Source of the DNA: Candidatus Aquidulcis sp. | GTDB lineage: Bacteria; Chloroflexota; Anaerolineae; Anaerolineales; E44-bin32 | Assembly: GCA_020723365.1 (NCBI GenBank) | Contig: DYJB01000185.1 | Span: forward strand, 1-5,354 | Length of the DNA: 5,354 nucleotides | Direction of reading: 5' to 3' | In this document: piece by piece, positions 1-5,354 of the stretch | Layout of the letters: each line of letters starts with the position of its first letter | Position numbering within the stretch: position 1 is the stretch's first letter | Program-made: the position numbers and the translations under genes | Notes under the pieces: generated by a model | What the model was told of the DNA's origin: nothing | What the model saw: the letters and a program-made list of their open reading frames with translations, nothing else | Databases searched by the model: none

Positions 1-1
1 C

Positions 2-31
2 GCCAGCGGGAAGTCCTTGACCATCAAGTAG
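2..31 (+). pseudogene. Upstream fragment of first repeat-protein gene, ending at an in-frame amber codon
   Basis: Read in the same frame as the gene that follows, positions 2-28 encode ASGKSLTIK and 29-31 is TAG. The peptide matches the start of every repeat in the downstream paralogue (for example AAGKSLTLKEGVVVKM, residues 450 onward), and the TAG falls exactly on the Glu that follows Lys/Arg/Asn there. Codons at the equivalent place in the other well-aligned repeats are GAA or GAG, so a single G-to-T change of GAG would create this stop. Homology continues in frame on both sides, so this is an interruption and not a natural gene end. The true 5' end, expected to carry a signal peptide and more repeats, lies outside the window. 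It could be a real nonsense mutation or a base-calling error. Confidence 0.75.
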
Positions 32-598
32 GGGGTCGTGGTGAAGGTGAGCGGCGGCTACTGGATCGACGTGCTAGGTTCCATCTCCCTGCTCGGAACC
101 GCGGCGGATCCGGTCGTGGTCACGTGCTACGCCGACGACGACTGGGCCGGGGACACGAACAACAACGGCCTGTCCTCGGGCGTGCCGGGACAGTGGTGTG
201 GGATCATCCTGGAAGGTGGATCGGGTCCGAACGTGCTCGACCACGCCATCGTGCGCTACGCCGGGTATGGGGGCTGGGACCCGGTCACGGTGTATGGCGC
301 CAACGCCGGCTTGACGATGACCGAGAGCGTCGTCGAGTGGAGCTCCCAGGACGGCCTGGATCTGCGGGGGTACCTGAGCTACCCGGCGGTCACGGACTGC
401 CAGTTCAACAACAACAGCGGCATCGCGGTGCAGGGCGCGGTCATCGACTCGGTCCCCGGCTTCAGCGACAACACGGCCTCGGGCAACGGCGGCAACTACA
501 TCCGGGTGGCCAACCCGGACCCGGCGGGCGACGTCGTGATCGAGAAGCGGAACTGCCTGAACGACGTCCTCGTGTTCCCGACCCACTGCACCGTGGCG
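5..598 (+). repeat. Coding repeat unit, first gene (198 codons)
   Basis: The unit starts at SGKSLTIK and runs to the next SGRSLTLN at 599. The period of 594 nt is measured between the GVVVKV motif (Val codon at 35) and GIVVKV (Ile codon at 629). It corresponds to the third repeat of the downstream gene, which has the same 594-nt spacing, and it contains the in-frame TAG. The next unit, from 599, follows the repeat pattern only to about 815 and then changes to the C-terminal tail architecture. Confidence 0.8.
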
Positions 599-1729
599 AG
601 CGGCAGGTCCCTGACCTTGAACGAAGGCATCGTGGTCAAGGTGAACGGAGGGTACTACTTGTGGGTCTACGGCGCCCTGAACGTCGCGGGCACGCCGCAG
701 AACCCGGTGGTGGTCACGTCCATTCACGACGACGCCTACGCTGGCGACACGAACAACAACGGCTCCGCGACCACGGGTGCTCCGGGCCAGTGGTGCGGCT
801 TCATCTACGACGCGGCGGCGGAGGTTTCCACGGTCGAGAACCTGCTGGTGCGCTTCGCCGGGTACTTCGGCTACCCGGCCTTCGACAGCAGGAAAGCGAC
901 ACTCGACGCGCGGTGCGTGCGGGTCGAGCGCATCAACCAGCGAGGGTTCTCGGTCACGGACTTGCTGTACGGCGAGGACTGGGTCGCCTACGCGTGCAGC
1001 ACCACCGGCGTCGAGCTGAAGGGCGGGAGCTTCGCCCTGAAGCGCGTGACCGCGGCCGGGAACGGCGGGGCGGGCATCGCCAAGAACGGCGCGTGGACCG
1101 GGACGCTTTCCTCGGCCATCTCCTGGGGGAACACGGGCGCCAACTACTCGGGCATCGCCCAGGGCCAGCTCTACTACTCGGACGGGAGCGCCACCCTGGC
1201 CGGGCTCGACGGCAACATCAACCAGGACCCGCTGTTCCTGGACCAGGCCGGGGGCAATCTGGGTCTCGCCTACGGCTCGCCGTGCGTGGACACGGGCGAC
1301 CCGGCGGACCACGCGTTCGGCACGCAGGGCATGGACCTGGTGTCGCGCGAGCTGGACGGCGACCTGGACGGGGTGCTGGAAATCGACATGGGGGCGTACG
1401 AATACACGAACGTGCGCCTGGCCGTGACCGGCACGTTGACGCCGGGCGGGACGATCACGTTCACCAGCACGGGCAAGCCCGGGCTCCTTTGCTTCATGTT
1501 CCTGGCCGAGGCCGAGGGGGACTTCGACCTGTATCCGTACGGGACGATCTATCTCGACCTGCTCGGCACCTGGACCTTCCTGAGCTGGGCCCCGACCGAG
1601 AGCCAGATCACGTTCCCGCTGCCGCCCTATCTGCCGGTGCCGCTGCCGGTGTCGTTCCAGCAGGTCGGGCTGAGCGGCGCGGGCGGTCCGGGCAACTTCT
1701 CGAACCCGGTGAGCATCGTCATCCAGTAG
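38..1729 (+). CDS. 3' part of secreted repeat beta-helix protein, paralogue of the next gene; start is artificial
   Basis: This is the continuous 563-codon stretch after the premature TAG at 29-31. The GTG at 38 is only the first start-like codon after that stop. It lies inside a conserved repeat motif (VVVKV), has no convincing ribosome binding site and would give a protein without a signal peptide, so it is unlikely to be a true start. From GTG as residue 1 the order is: most of one full 198-aa repeat (DTNNNG loop, PGQWCG, NCQF, NCLND...THC), a second repeat starting near residue 188 that diverges after PGQWCGF, a beta-helix tail with the NTGANYSGIA and NINQDPLFL motifs, DMGAYEY near residues 450-455, and a C-terminal beta-rich domain ending in NPVSIVIQ. 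It aligns end to end with residues 450-1021 of the next gene. No further stop or frameshift is seen, so any inactivation is recent. The family role (extracellular right-handed parallel beta-helix, often carbohydrate-related or surface structural) is general knowledge; the ligand is unknown. Confidence 0.8.
   Translation: MVKVSGGYWIDVLGSISLLGTAADPVVVTCYADDDWAGDTNNNGLSSGVPGQWCGIILEGGSGPNVLDHAIVRYAGYGGWDPVTVYGANAGLTMTESVVEWSSQDGLDLRGYLSYPAVTDCQFNNNSGIAVQGAVIDSVPGFSDNTASGNGGNYIRVANPDPAGDVVIEKRNCLNDVLVFPTHCTVASGRSLTLNEGIVVKVNGGYYLWVYGALNVAGTPQNPVVVTSIHDDAYAGDTNNNGSATTGAPGQWCGFIYDAAAEVSTVENLLVRFAGYFGYPAFDSRKATLDARCVRVERINQRGFSVTDLLYGEDWVAYACSTTGVELKGGSFALKRVTAAGNGGAGIAKNGAWTGTLSSAISWGNTGANYSGIAQGQLYYSDGSATLAGLDGNINQDPLFLDQAGGNLGLAYGSPCVDTGDPADHAFGTQGMDLVSRELDGDLDGVLEIDMGAYEYTNVRLAVTGTLTPGGTITFTSTGKPGLLCFMFLAEAEGDFDLYPYGTIYLDLLGTWTFLSWAPTESQITFPLPPYLPVPLPVSFQQVGLSGAGGPGNFSNPVSIVIQ
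1081..1158 (+). repeat. 78-nt exact match to 4271-4348 in the paralogous gene
   Basis: Every base from 1081 to 1158 equals 4271-4348 (offset 3190), including all synonymous sites, in the part coding for KNGAWTGTLSSAISWGNTG and the following residues. The flanks are also highly similar but carry scattered differences. The run marks the C-terminal half as the most recently shared part of the two genes. Confidence 0.9.
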
Positions 1730-1731
1730 CG

Positions 1732-1765
1732 CCGGGGCGTACCCCGGATGTTCCTTCTTTCTCAC
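1732..1765 (+). terminator. Possible intrinsic terminator after first repeat gene
   Basis: Two nt after the TAG at 1727-1729 there is a perfect 6-bp GC-only stem, CCGGGG (1732-1737) and CCCCGG (1742-1747), with a 4-nt CGTA loop. It is followed by a T- and C-rich run (1751-1763) in place of a clean T tract. Position right behind the gene supports a terminator, but the poor U tract makes its strength uncertain. The downstream paralogue keeps the left arm (CCGGGG at 4922-4927) but not the right arm, so this hairpin is specific to the first copy. Confidence 0.45.
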
Positions 1766-1840
1766 GGATTGCCCGGATCATCCCGTCCGGAAACACGCTG
1801 GAGCAGTCAAGCACCTTCTGCTGGAAACCGTCTGACTTGC

Positions 1841-1845
1841 GGGAG
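1841..1845 (+). promoter_or_regulatory. Ribosome binding site for the 1021-aa repeat protein
   Basis: GGGAG lies 8 nt before the ATG at 1854, an ordinary Shine-Dalgarno distance. It supports this ATG, which also begins a proper signal peptide. I could not pick out a convincing -35/-10 promoter in the 124-nt spacer 1730-1853. Confidence 0.7.
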
Positions 1846-1853
1846 AATCGGCC

Positions 1854-1919
1854 ATGCGACCCTACCGTGCTCTCATCTCCTTCGCAGCGCTCCTCGGGCT
1901 CGCGGCCCCGGCGGCCGCG
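1854..1919 (+). other. Sec signal peptide
   Basis: Residues 1-22 have a short basic start (Arg2, Arg5), a hydrophobic core from about residue 6 to 18, and an Ala-Ala-Ala end followed by Asn23-Ser-Tyr. This matches the A-x-A rule for signal peptidase I cleavage after Ala22. There is no lipobox cysteine, so a lipoprotein is unlikely. The signal supports both the ATG choice and export of the repeat region. Confidence 0.85.
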
Positions 1920-4919
1920 AACTCTTACAGCGGCAACCTCTCGGACGACACGACCGGTCCGATCCCGGCGGGCGTGCACACGGTTGCCGGCAACATTGCT
2001 TTGCCGGCGGGCAAGACCCTCACGATCCACGCCGGGGCCATACTGAAGTTCATGAGCGGCTACTACTTCGACGTCGTGGGCCAGCTCCTCGTCCAGGGCG
2101 CCTCGGGAAACGAGGTGATCTTCACCTCGTATCCGGACGACAGCGCCGGCGGGGACACGAACGGCGACGGCCCCTCCTCCGGCTCGTGGGGCCAGTGGTG
2201 CGGCTTCATCCTGAAGAGCAACTCCGGGCCGAGCGTGATCGACCATGCGGTCCTGCGCTACGCCGGGTACGGCGGCTGGGACGCGATCACCTTCGACGGC
2301 ACGGCCATCGGCCTGACGATGACCAACTCGGTCATCGAGAGCTGCTGGACCGACGGCATGGATCTGCGCGGGAATCTGAACTACCCCACGGTCAGCAACT
2401 GCCAGTTCATCAACAGCGGCCTGATGGCCGTGCAGGCGGCCGTGATCGACTCGGTTCCCGGCTTCACGGACAACAGCGCTTCGGGCAACGGCGGGAACTA
2501 CCTGCGCGTGTCCAACCCGACCGTGCAGGGCGCCGCGGTGACCATCGAAGCGCGGAACTGCCTGAACGGCGCGCTCGTCCTTGGCACGCACTGCGCCATC
2601 CCCGCCGGGAGGTCCCTGACCCTGAGGGAAGGCGTGGTCGTGAAGATGCAGGGCGGCTACTACTTCGACGTGTTCGGCGCGCTCGCGCTTCTCGGCACTG
2701 TTGCGGACCCGGTCGTGCTCACGAGCTACAGCGACGACACGGCGGGCGGGGACACGAACAACAACGGTCCTTCCGCCGGCGCGCCAGGCCAGTGGAGCGG
2801 GATCATCCTGAAGGCTGGTTCTGGGCCGAGCGTGCTCGACCACGCCGAGGTGCGCTACGGCGGCGGCGGCGGCTGGGACGCCGTGACCGTGGACGGCACG
2901 GGAGTGGGCCTCACCATGACCCACGCGATCGTCGACAGCAGCCTGGTGGACGGCCTGGACCTGCGCGGGAATCTGGTCTACCCGACGGTCACGAACTGCC
3001 AGTTCACGAACAACGCCTGGAAGGCGGTGGAAGGCGTGTGCATCGACTCCGTGCCGGGGTTCAGCGACAACGCCGCTGCGGGCAACGGCGGGAACTACCT
3101 GCGCGTGCCCGACCCGAGCCAGGCGGCCGCGGCGGTCTCGATCGAGGCCAGGAACTGTCTGAACGGCGCGCTGGTCTTCGGCACGCACTGCGGCATCGCC
3201 GCCGGGAAATCACTGACCCTGAAGGAAGGTGTGGTCGTCAAGATGCAGGGCGGCTACTACTTCGACGTCTTCGGCGCGCTCGCGCTCCTCGGCAGCGCCG
3301 CGAACCCGGTCGTGCTCACGAGCTACACCGATGACACGGCGGCCGGGGACACGAACAACAATGGGCCCTCTTCCGGCTCGCCGGGCCAGTGGTGCGGCAT
3401 CGTCCTGAAGAGCAACTCCGGGCCAAGCACGCTCGACCACGCCGAGGTGCGGTACGCCGGCAGCGGCGGCTGGGACGCGGTCACGTTCGACGGCTGGGGC
3501 ATCGGCCTGGCGATGAGCGACACCCTCGTCGAGCAGAGCGCCGCGGACGGCATCGACCTGCGCGGCAACCTGAACTACCCGGCGGTCACGCACTGTCAGT
3601 TGACGGACAACGCGGGTAAGGCAGTGGCGGGCCTGTGCATCGACACGGTGTCGGGGTTCAGCGACAACAGCGCCTCGGGCAACGGCGGCAGCTATATGCA
3701 CGTGGTCAACCCGGCGCCGGCCGGAAACGTCGTGATCGAGGCCAGCAACTGCCTGAACGGAGCGCTGGTGTTCGCGACGCACTGCACGGTGCCGAGCGGC
3801 ACGTCTCTGACGCTGAACGAGGGCGTCGTCGTCAAGATGGCCGGCGGGTACTACCTGTACGTGCAGGGCGCGCTGAACACGGCCGGTACGCCGCGCCATC
3901 CGGTGGTGTTCACGTCCCTTCAGGATGACGCCTACGCCGGCGACACGAACAACAACGGCGCGTCCTCGGGCTCGCCGGGGCAGTGGTGCGGCTTCATCTA
4001 CGACGCGGTGGCGGCGCTCTCCACGGTCGAGAACCTGCTGATTCGCTTCGCCGGTTCCTCGTCGTACGCGGGCCTGGAGAGCCGGAAGCCCACCCTCGAC
4101 GCGCGCCGCGTGCGGGTGGAAAGCGGTGCGAGCCGCGGCTTCCAGGTGAGCGACCTGCTCTACGGCGAGGACTGGGCGGCCTACGCCTGCCAGGTCGGCA
4201 TCGAGCTGAAGGGCGGCAGCTTCGCCCTGAAGCGCGTGACCGCGGCCGGGAACAGCGGCACGGGCATCTACAAGAACGGCGCGTGGACCGGGACGCTTTC
4301 CTCGGCCATCTCCTGGGGGAACACGGGCGCCAACTACTCGGGCATCGCGCAGGGCCAGCTTTACTACTCGGACGGGAGCGCGGCGCTGGCGGGGCTCGAC
4401 GGCAACATCAACCAGGATCCGCTGTTCCTGAATCTCGCCGCAGGCGACCTGCGTCTTGCCTACGGCTCGCCGTGCGTGGACACGGGCGATCCGGCGGACC
4501 ACGCTTTCAGCACGCAGGGTATGGACCTGGTCTCGCGCGATCTGGACGGCGATCTCGACGGCCTCATCGAGATCGACATGGGCGCGTACGAGTACACCAA
4601 CGTGCGCCTGGCGGTGACCGGCACGTTGACGCCGGGCGGGACGATCACGTTCACGAGCACCGGGAAGCCCGGGCTGGCGTCGTACATGTTCCTGGCCATG
4701 GCCGAGGGGGATTTCGACTTCTTCCCGTACGGGACGATCTACCTCAACCTGCTCGGGCCGTGGACGTTCATGGGCTGGGCGCCGACGGAGAGCCTGATCA
4801 CGCTGCCGGTGCCGCTGGGGCTGCCGGTGCCCCTGCCGGTCTCGTTCCAGCAGCTTGCGCTGACCGGCGGAGGCGGTGCCGGCAACCTCTCGAACCCGGC
4901 GAGCATCGTCATCCAGTAG
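1854..4919 (+). CDS. Secreted multi-repeat right-handed beta-helix-like protein (1021 aa)
   Basis: Intact gene for an exported protein. Residues 1-22 form a Sec signal peptide. Residues about 23-51 lead into VPAGKTLTI-type motifs. Then come repeats of 199, 199 and 198 aa starting at residues 52, 251 and 450, and a fourth starting at 648 that diverges after PGQWCGF (708-714). Each repeat has, in order: a LTLxEGVVVKM cap motif, a G-GYYFDV turn, PVVxTS, an acidic loop DD-(x)-AGGDTNNNG, PGQWCG, LDHAEVRY, GWDAV, DLRGNLxYP, NCQF, GFSDN-ASGNGGNY and NCLNGAL-THC. The C-terminal part carries NTGANYSGIA (about 823-832), DGNINQDPLFL (849-859), SPCVDTGDPADH and DMGAYEY (908-914), a tail typical of bacterial parallel beta-helix proteins sometimes named choice-of-anchor Q. 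Residues 915-1021 form a separate beta-rich domain. No catalytic motif, sortase signal or transmembrane anchor is visible. Extracellular location is well supported; structural, adhesive or glycan-binding roles are guesses. Confidence 0.9.
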   Translation: MRPYRALISFAALLGLAAPAAANSYSGNLSDDTTGPIPAGVHTVAGNIALPAGKTLTIHAGAILKFMSGYYFDVVGQLLVQGASGNEVIFTSYPDDSAGGDTNGDGPSSGSWGQWCGFILKSNSGPSVIDHAVLRYAGYGGWDAITFDGTAIGLTMTNSVIESCWTDGMDLRGNLNYPTVSNCQFINSGLMAVQAAVIDSVPGFTDNSASGNGGNYLRVSNPTVQGAAVTIEARNCLNGALVLGTHCAIPAGRSLTLREGVVVKMQGGYYFDVFGALALLGTVADPVVLTSYSDDTAGGDTNNNGPSAGAPGQWSGIILKAGSGPSVLDHAEVRYGGGGGWDAVTVDGTGVGLTMTHAIVDSSLVDGLDLRGNLVYPTVTNCQFTNNAWKAVEGVCIDSVPGFSDNAAAGNGGNYLRVPDPSQAAAAVSIEARNCLNGALVFGTHCGIAAGKSLTLKEGVVVKMQGGYYFDVFGALALLGSAANPVVLTSYTDDTAAGDTNNNGPSSGSPGQWCGIVLKSNSGPSTLDHAEVRYAGSGGWDAVTFDGWGIGLAMSDTLVEQSAADGIDLRGNLNYPAVTHCQLTDNAGKAVAGLCIDTVSGFSDNSASGNGGSYMHVVNPAPAGNVVIEASNCLNGALVFATHCTVPSGTSLTLNEGVVVKMAGGYYLYVQGALNTAGTPRHPVVFTSLQDDAYAGDTNNNGASSGSPGQWCGFIYDAVAALSTVENLLIRFAGSSSYAGLESRKPTLDARRVRVESGASRGFQVSDLLYGEDWAAYACQVGIELKGGSFALKRVTAAGNSGTGIYKNGAWTGTLSSAISWGNTGANYSGIAQGQLYYSDGSAALAGLDGNINQDPLFLNLAAGDLRLAYGSPCVDTGDPADHAFSTQGMDLVSRDLDGDLDGLIEIDMGAYEYTNVRLAVTGTLTPGGTITFTSTGKPGLASYMFLAMAEGDFDFFPYGTIYLNLLGPWTFMGWAPTESLITLPVPLGLPVPLPVSFQQLALTGGGGAGNLSNPASIVIQ
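2007..2603 (+). repeat. Coding repeat unit 1 of the 1021-aa protein (199 codons)
   Basis: Runs from AGKTLTI (residue 52) to the next AGRSLTL. This is the most divergent of the three full units: its cap reads AGAILKFM in place of EGVVVKM, with no Glu. Its acidic loop is DTNGDG (residues 101-106), which fits the DxNxDG calcium-loop pattern, where all other units have DTNNNG. Being next to the signal peptide, it may be the N-terminal cap of the solenoid. Confidence 0.85.
2604..3200 (+). repeat. Coding repeat unit 2 of the 1021-aa protein (199 codons)
   Basis: The period is exactly 597 nt between the Val codons at 2634 and 3231. The first roughly 70 nt of the unit are almost identical at nucleotide level to unit 3. 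It differs from the others by QWSG (Ser315) in place of QWCG, and it has a Cys in GVCIDSV, so the cysteine pattern is shuffled between units. Confidence 0.88.
3201..3794 (+). repeat. Coding repeat unit 3 of the 1021-aa protein (198 codons)
   Basis: Begins AGKSLTLKEGVVVKMQGG and ends before SGTSLTLN at 3795, a 594-nt spacing. It is the counterpart of the visible full repeat of the first gene (5-598), with a constant offset of 3196 nt between the two genes across the unit. It includes GLCIDTV, a cysteine shared with unit 2 but absent in unit 1. Confidence 0.88.
4271..4348 (+). repeat. 78-nt exact match to 1081-1158, second copy
   Basis: Second copy of the exact match described at 1081-1158. 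In this gene it covers residues from Lys807 to about 832. The first flanking mismatch on the 3' side is C at 1159 against G at 4349, a synonymous change in an Ala codon. Confidence 0.9.
4596..4916 (+). other. C-terminal beta-rich domain shared by both repeat proteins
   Basis: Residues 915-1021 follow DMGAYEY and read as alternating polar and hydrophobic strands: VRLAVTGTLTPGGTITFTS, FPYGTIYLNLLG, a Pro-rich LPVPLG-LPVPLPVSFQQ stretch, and a final NPASIVIQ. The same domain ends the first gene (1409-1726), with substitutions but no length change visible. Small beta-sandwich domains of this style end many secreted repeat proteins. An attachment or secretion role is possible, but no named sorting motif is recognised. 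Confidence 0.6.
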
Positions 4920-4947
4920 CGCCGGGGCGCGAGCCTCGCAGGTTCCG

Positions 4948-4976
4948 CTTTTCGTTTCTCCACCCTGCGCTATATT
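4948..4976 (+). promoter_or_regulatory. Possible promoter for the radical SAM gene
   Basis: TATATT at 4971-4976 resembles a -10 box and stands out in a GC-rich spacer. The matching -35 region 17 nt upstream (around CTTTTC, 4948-4953) is a poor match to TTGACA. If used, transcription would start near 4983, just ahead of the inverted repeat at 4995-5018, leaving a leader of about 60 nt. It suggests that the radical SAM gene is transcribed separately from the repeat genes. Confidence 0.35.
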
Positions 4977-4994
4977 CCCTGGGTGTGTGTGCGT

Positions 4995-5018
4995 CCGGAG
5001 GTCCTCTTCAACCTCCGG
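4995..5018 (+). promoter_or_regulatory. Perfect 8-bp inverted repeat in the leader of the radical SAM gene
   Basis: CCGGAGGT (4995-5002) and ACCTCCGG (5011-5018) are exact reverse complements around an 8-nt loop CCTCTTCA. The left arm contains GGAGGT, a strong SD-like sequence, and the right arm contains ACCTCC, which resembles the 16S anti-SD. No T tract follows and the gene's own SD is 9 nt downstream, so it is less likely a terminator of the repeat gene than a leader hairpin or protein-binding operator. The hairpin itself is certain; the function is inferred. Confidence 0.5.
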
Positions 5019-5026
5019 CCGGTGAC

Positions 5027-5032
5027 GAGGAG
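5027..5032 (+). promoter_or_regulatory. Ribosome binding site for the radical SAM gene
   Basis: GAGGAG lies 11 nt before the ATG at 5044. It is a slightly long but workable distance and supports this start, which also sits a few codons before the first conserved cysteine pair. Confidence 0.65.
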
Positions 5033-5043
5033 CGAACCCAACG

Positions 5044-5354
5044 ATGGCCAACTACGGTGTTTGCGAACAGTGCCGCAACCGGGTCCCGTGCGAGCACGAG
5101 ATCCGCGACGGACAGGTGTACCTGAAGAAGAAGTGCGCCGCCTGCGGTCCTTCCGAGGCGCTCGTCTCGACGGATGCGAGCATGTGGGGGGAGAAGAGGA
5201 GGCTGTATCGCTACCAGGCCGGCTCGCAAGGCGAATGCAAGCTGCACTGCGACGCGTGCTCCAAGAACCACCATCCGCGCATGGTTTTCCTGGACGTGAC
5301 CAACCGCTGCAACATGAACTGCCCGATCTGCGCGGCGAACATCCCGGCCATGAA
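5044..5354 (+). CDS. Radical SAM protein, COG1964-like, N-terminal part (runs off the window)
   Basis: The first 103 codons of an open frame with no stop before the window end. Residues 89-96 are CNMNCPIC, the CxxxCxxC motif that binds the 4Fe-4S cluster used to cleave S-adenosylmethionine, within the typical context FLDVTNRCNMNCPICAANIPA. Ahead of it are cysteine sets C7-x2-C10, C31-x2-C34 (KKKCAACG) and C65-x3-C69-x2-C72 (CKLHCDAC). This order, a zinc-ribbon or rubredoxin-like N-terminus followed by a cysteine cluster and then TNRCN, recalls the uncharacterised COG1964 radical SAM group (relatives of MJ0619, a methanopterin-modifying methyltransferase). Family placement is from memory of motifs, and the substrate cannot be predicted. 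Most of the enzyme, including the SAM-binding barrel and any C-terminal domain, lies beyond the window. It follows the repeat gene by 124 nt on the same strand. Confidence 0.85.
   Translation, partial: MANYGVCEQCRNRVPCEHEIRDGQVYLKKKCAACGPSEALVSTDASMWGEKRRLYRYQAGSQGECKLHCDACSKNHHPRMVFLDVTNRCNMNCPICAANIPAM

Noticed and set aside
29..31. Reassigned or suppressed TAG (recoding) as the explanation for the in-frame stop
   Set aside because: TAG is also the terminal codon of both paralogues at the same aligned position (1727-1729 and 4917-4919), and no recoding element or suppressor tRNA gene is visible in the window.
38..40. GTG at 38 as a genuine start
   Set aside because: It lies within the VVVKV repeat motif, lacks a good SD and a signal peptide, and the same frame upstream of the TAG is homologous to the repeat.
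74..1765. Long minus-strand open frame of 563 codons opposite the first gene, with similar ones at 1719-3188 and 3210-5051
   Set aside because: Their products are rich in Arg, Val, His and Ala with no domain, as expected for the antisense of GC-rich coding DNA. Their repetition simply mirrors the plus-strand repeats.
1773..1790. Inverted repeat CCGGA / TCCGG in the first spacer
   Set aside because: Only 5 bp with an 8-nt loop in GC-rich DNA; likely chance, and no promoter could be placed beside it.
124..2046. Other plus-strand open frames (124-2046, 1748-3334, 3983-5125)
   Set aside because: Arg/Gly-rich low-complexity products in the wrong frame, overlapping frames with clear homology, signal peptide and conserved motifs.
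2154..2171. Dockerin-type domain from the DTNGDG motif
   Set aside because: The motif occurs once per 199-aa beta-helix-like repeat, without the paired 22-residue duplication and helices that define dockerins.
2007..3794. CRISPR-like or mobile-element repeats
   Set aside because: The period is about 597 nt, the repeats are coding and in frame, and no spacers, terminal inverted repeats or transposase are present.
5008..5274. Minus-strand open frame of 88 codons at the right end
   Set aside because: It overlaps the start of the radical SAM gene, whose cysteine motifs and ribosome binding site establish the plus strand as coding.

Overview
The window is GC-rich with strong G/C preference at wobble positions, and all supported genes lie on the + strand. 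It has two head-to-tail copies of a large secreted repeat protein gene, then the start of a radical SAM enzyme gene. The taxon cannot be fixed from sequence alone. High GC, giant right-handed beta-helix-like secreted proteins and a COG1964-like radical SAM protein would fit a free-living environmental bacterium (deltaproteobacterial, Myxococcota or Eisenbacteria-like lineages); this is a weak inference.

Layout. (1) Positions 2-1729 are the 3' part of a first repeat-protein gene. Its reading frame enters from outside the window and hits an in-frame TAG at 29-31, at a position that is Glu in three of the four aligned repeats of the two genes. The frame then stays open for 563 codons to a TAG at 1727-1729. 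(2) A 124-nt spacer (1730-1853) holds a GC-rich hairpin with a pyrimidine-rich tail and a ribosome binding site. (3) Positions 1854-4919 are an intact 1021-aa paralogue: signal peptide, three full repeats of 198-199 aa, a fourth repeat that diverges into a different beta-helix tail, and a roughly 107-aa C-terminal beta-rich domain. (4) A second 124-nt spacer (4920-5043) holds a possible promoter, a perfect 8-bp inverted repeat containing SD-like and anti-SD-like arms, and a ribosome binding site. (5) From 5044 to the window end is the N-terminal 103 codons of a cysteine-rich radical SAM protein.

The two repeat proteins align over the whole visible part of the first gene. They share a 78-nt exact nucleotide match and near identity through the stop codon into the first 10 nt of the spacer, which points to recent tandem duplication or gene conversion. 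Their products are probably exported surface or extracellular proteins of unknown ligand. Nothing links the radical SAM gene to them functionally, and it probably has its own promoter. I do not see a defence system, mobile element, CRISPR array or RNA gene. The most notable signals are the premature amber codon, the concerted evolution of the two paralogues, and the hairpin ahead of the radical SAM gene.
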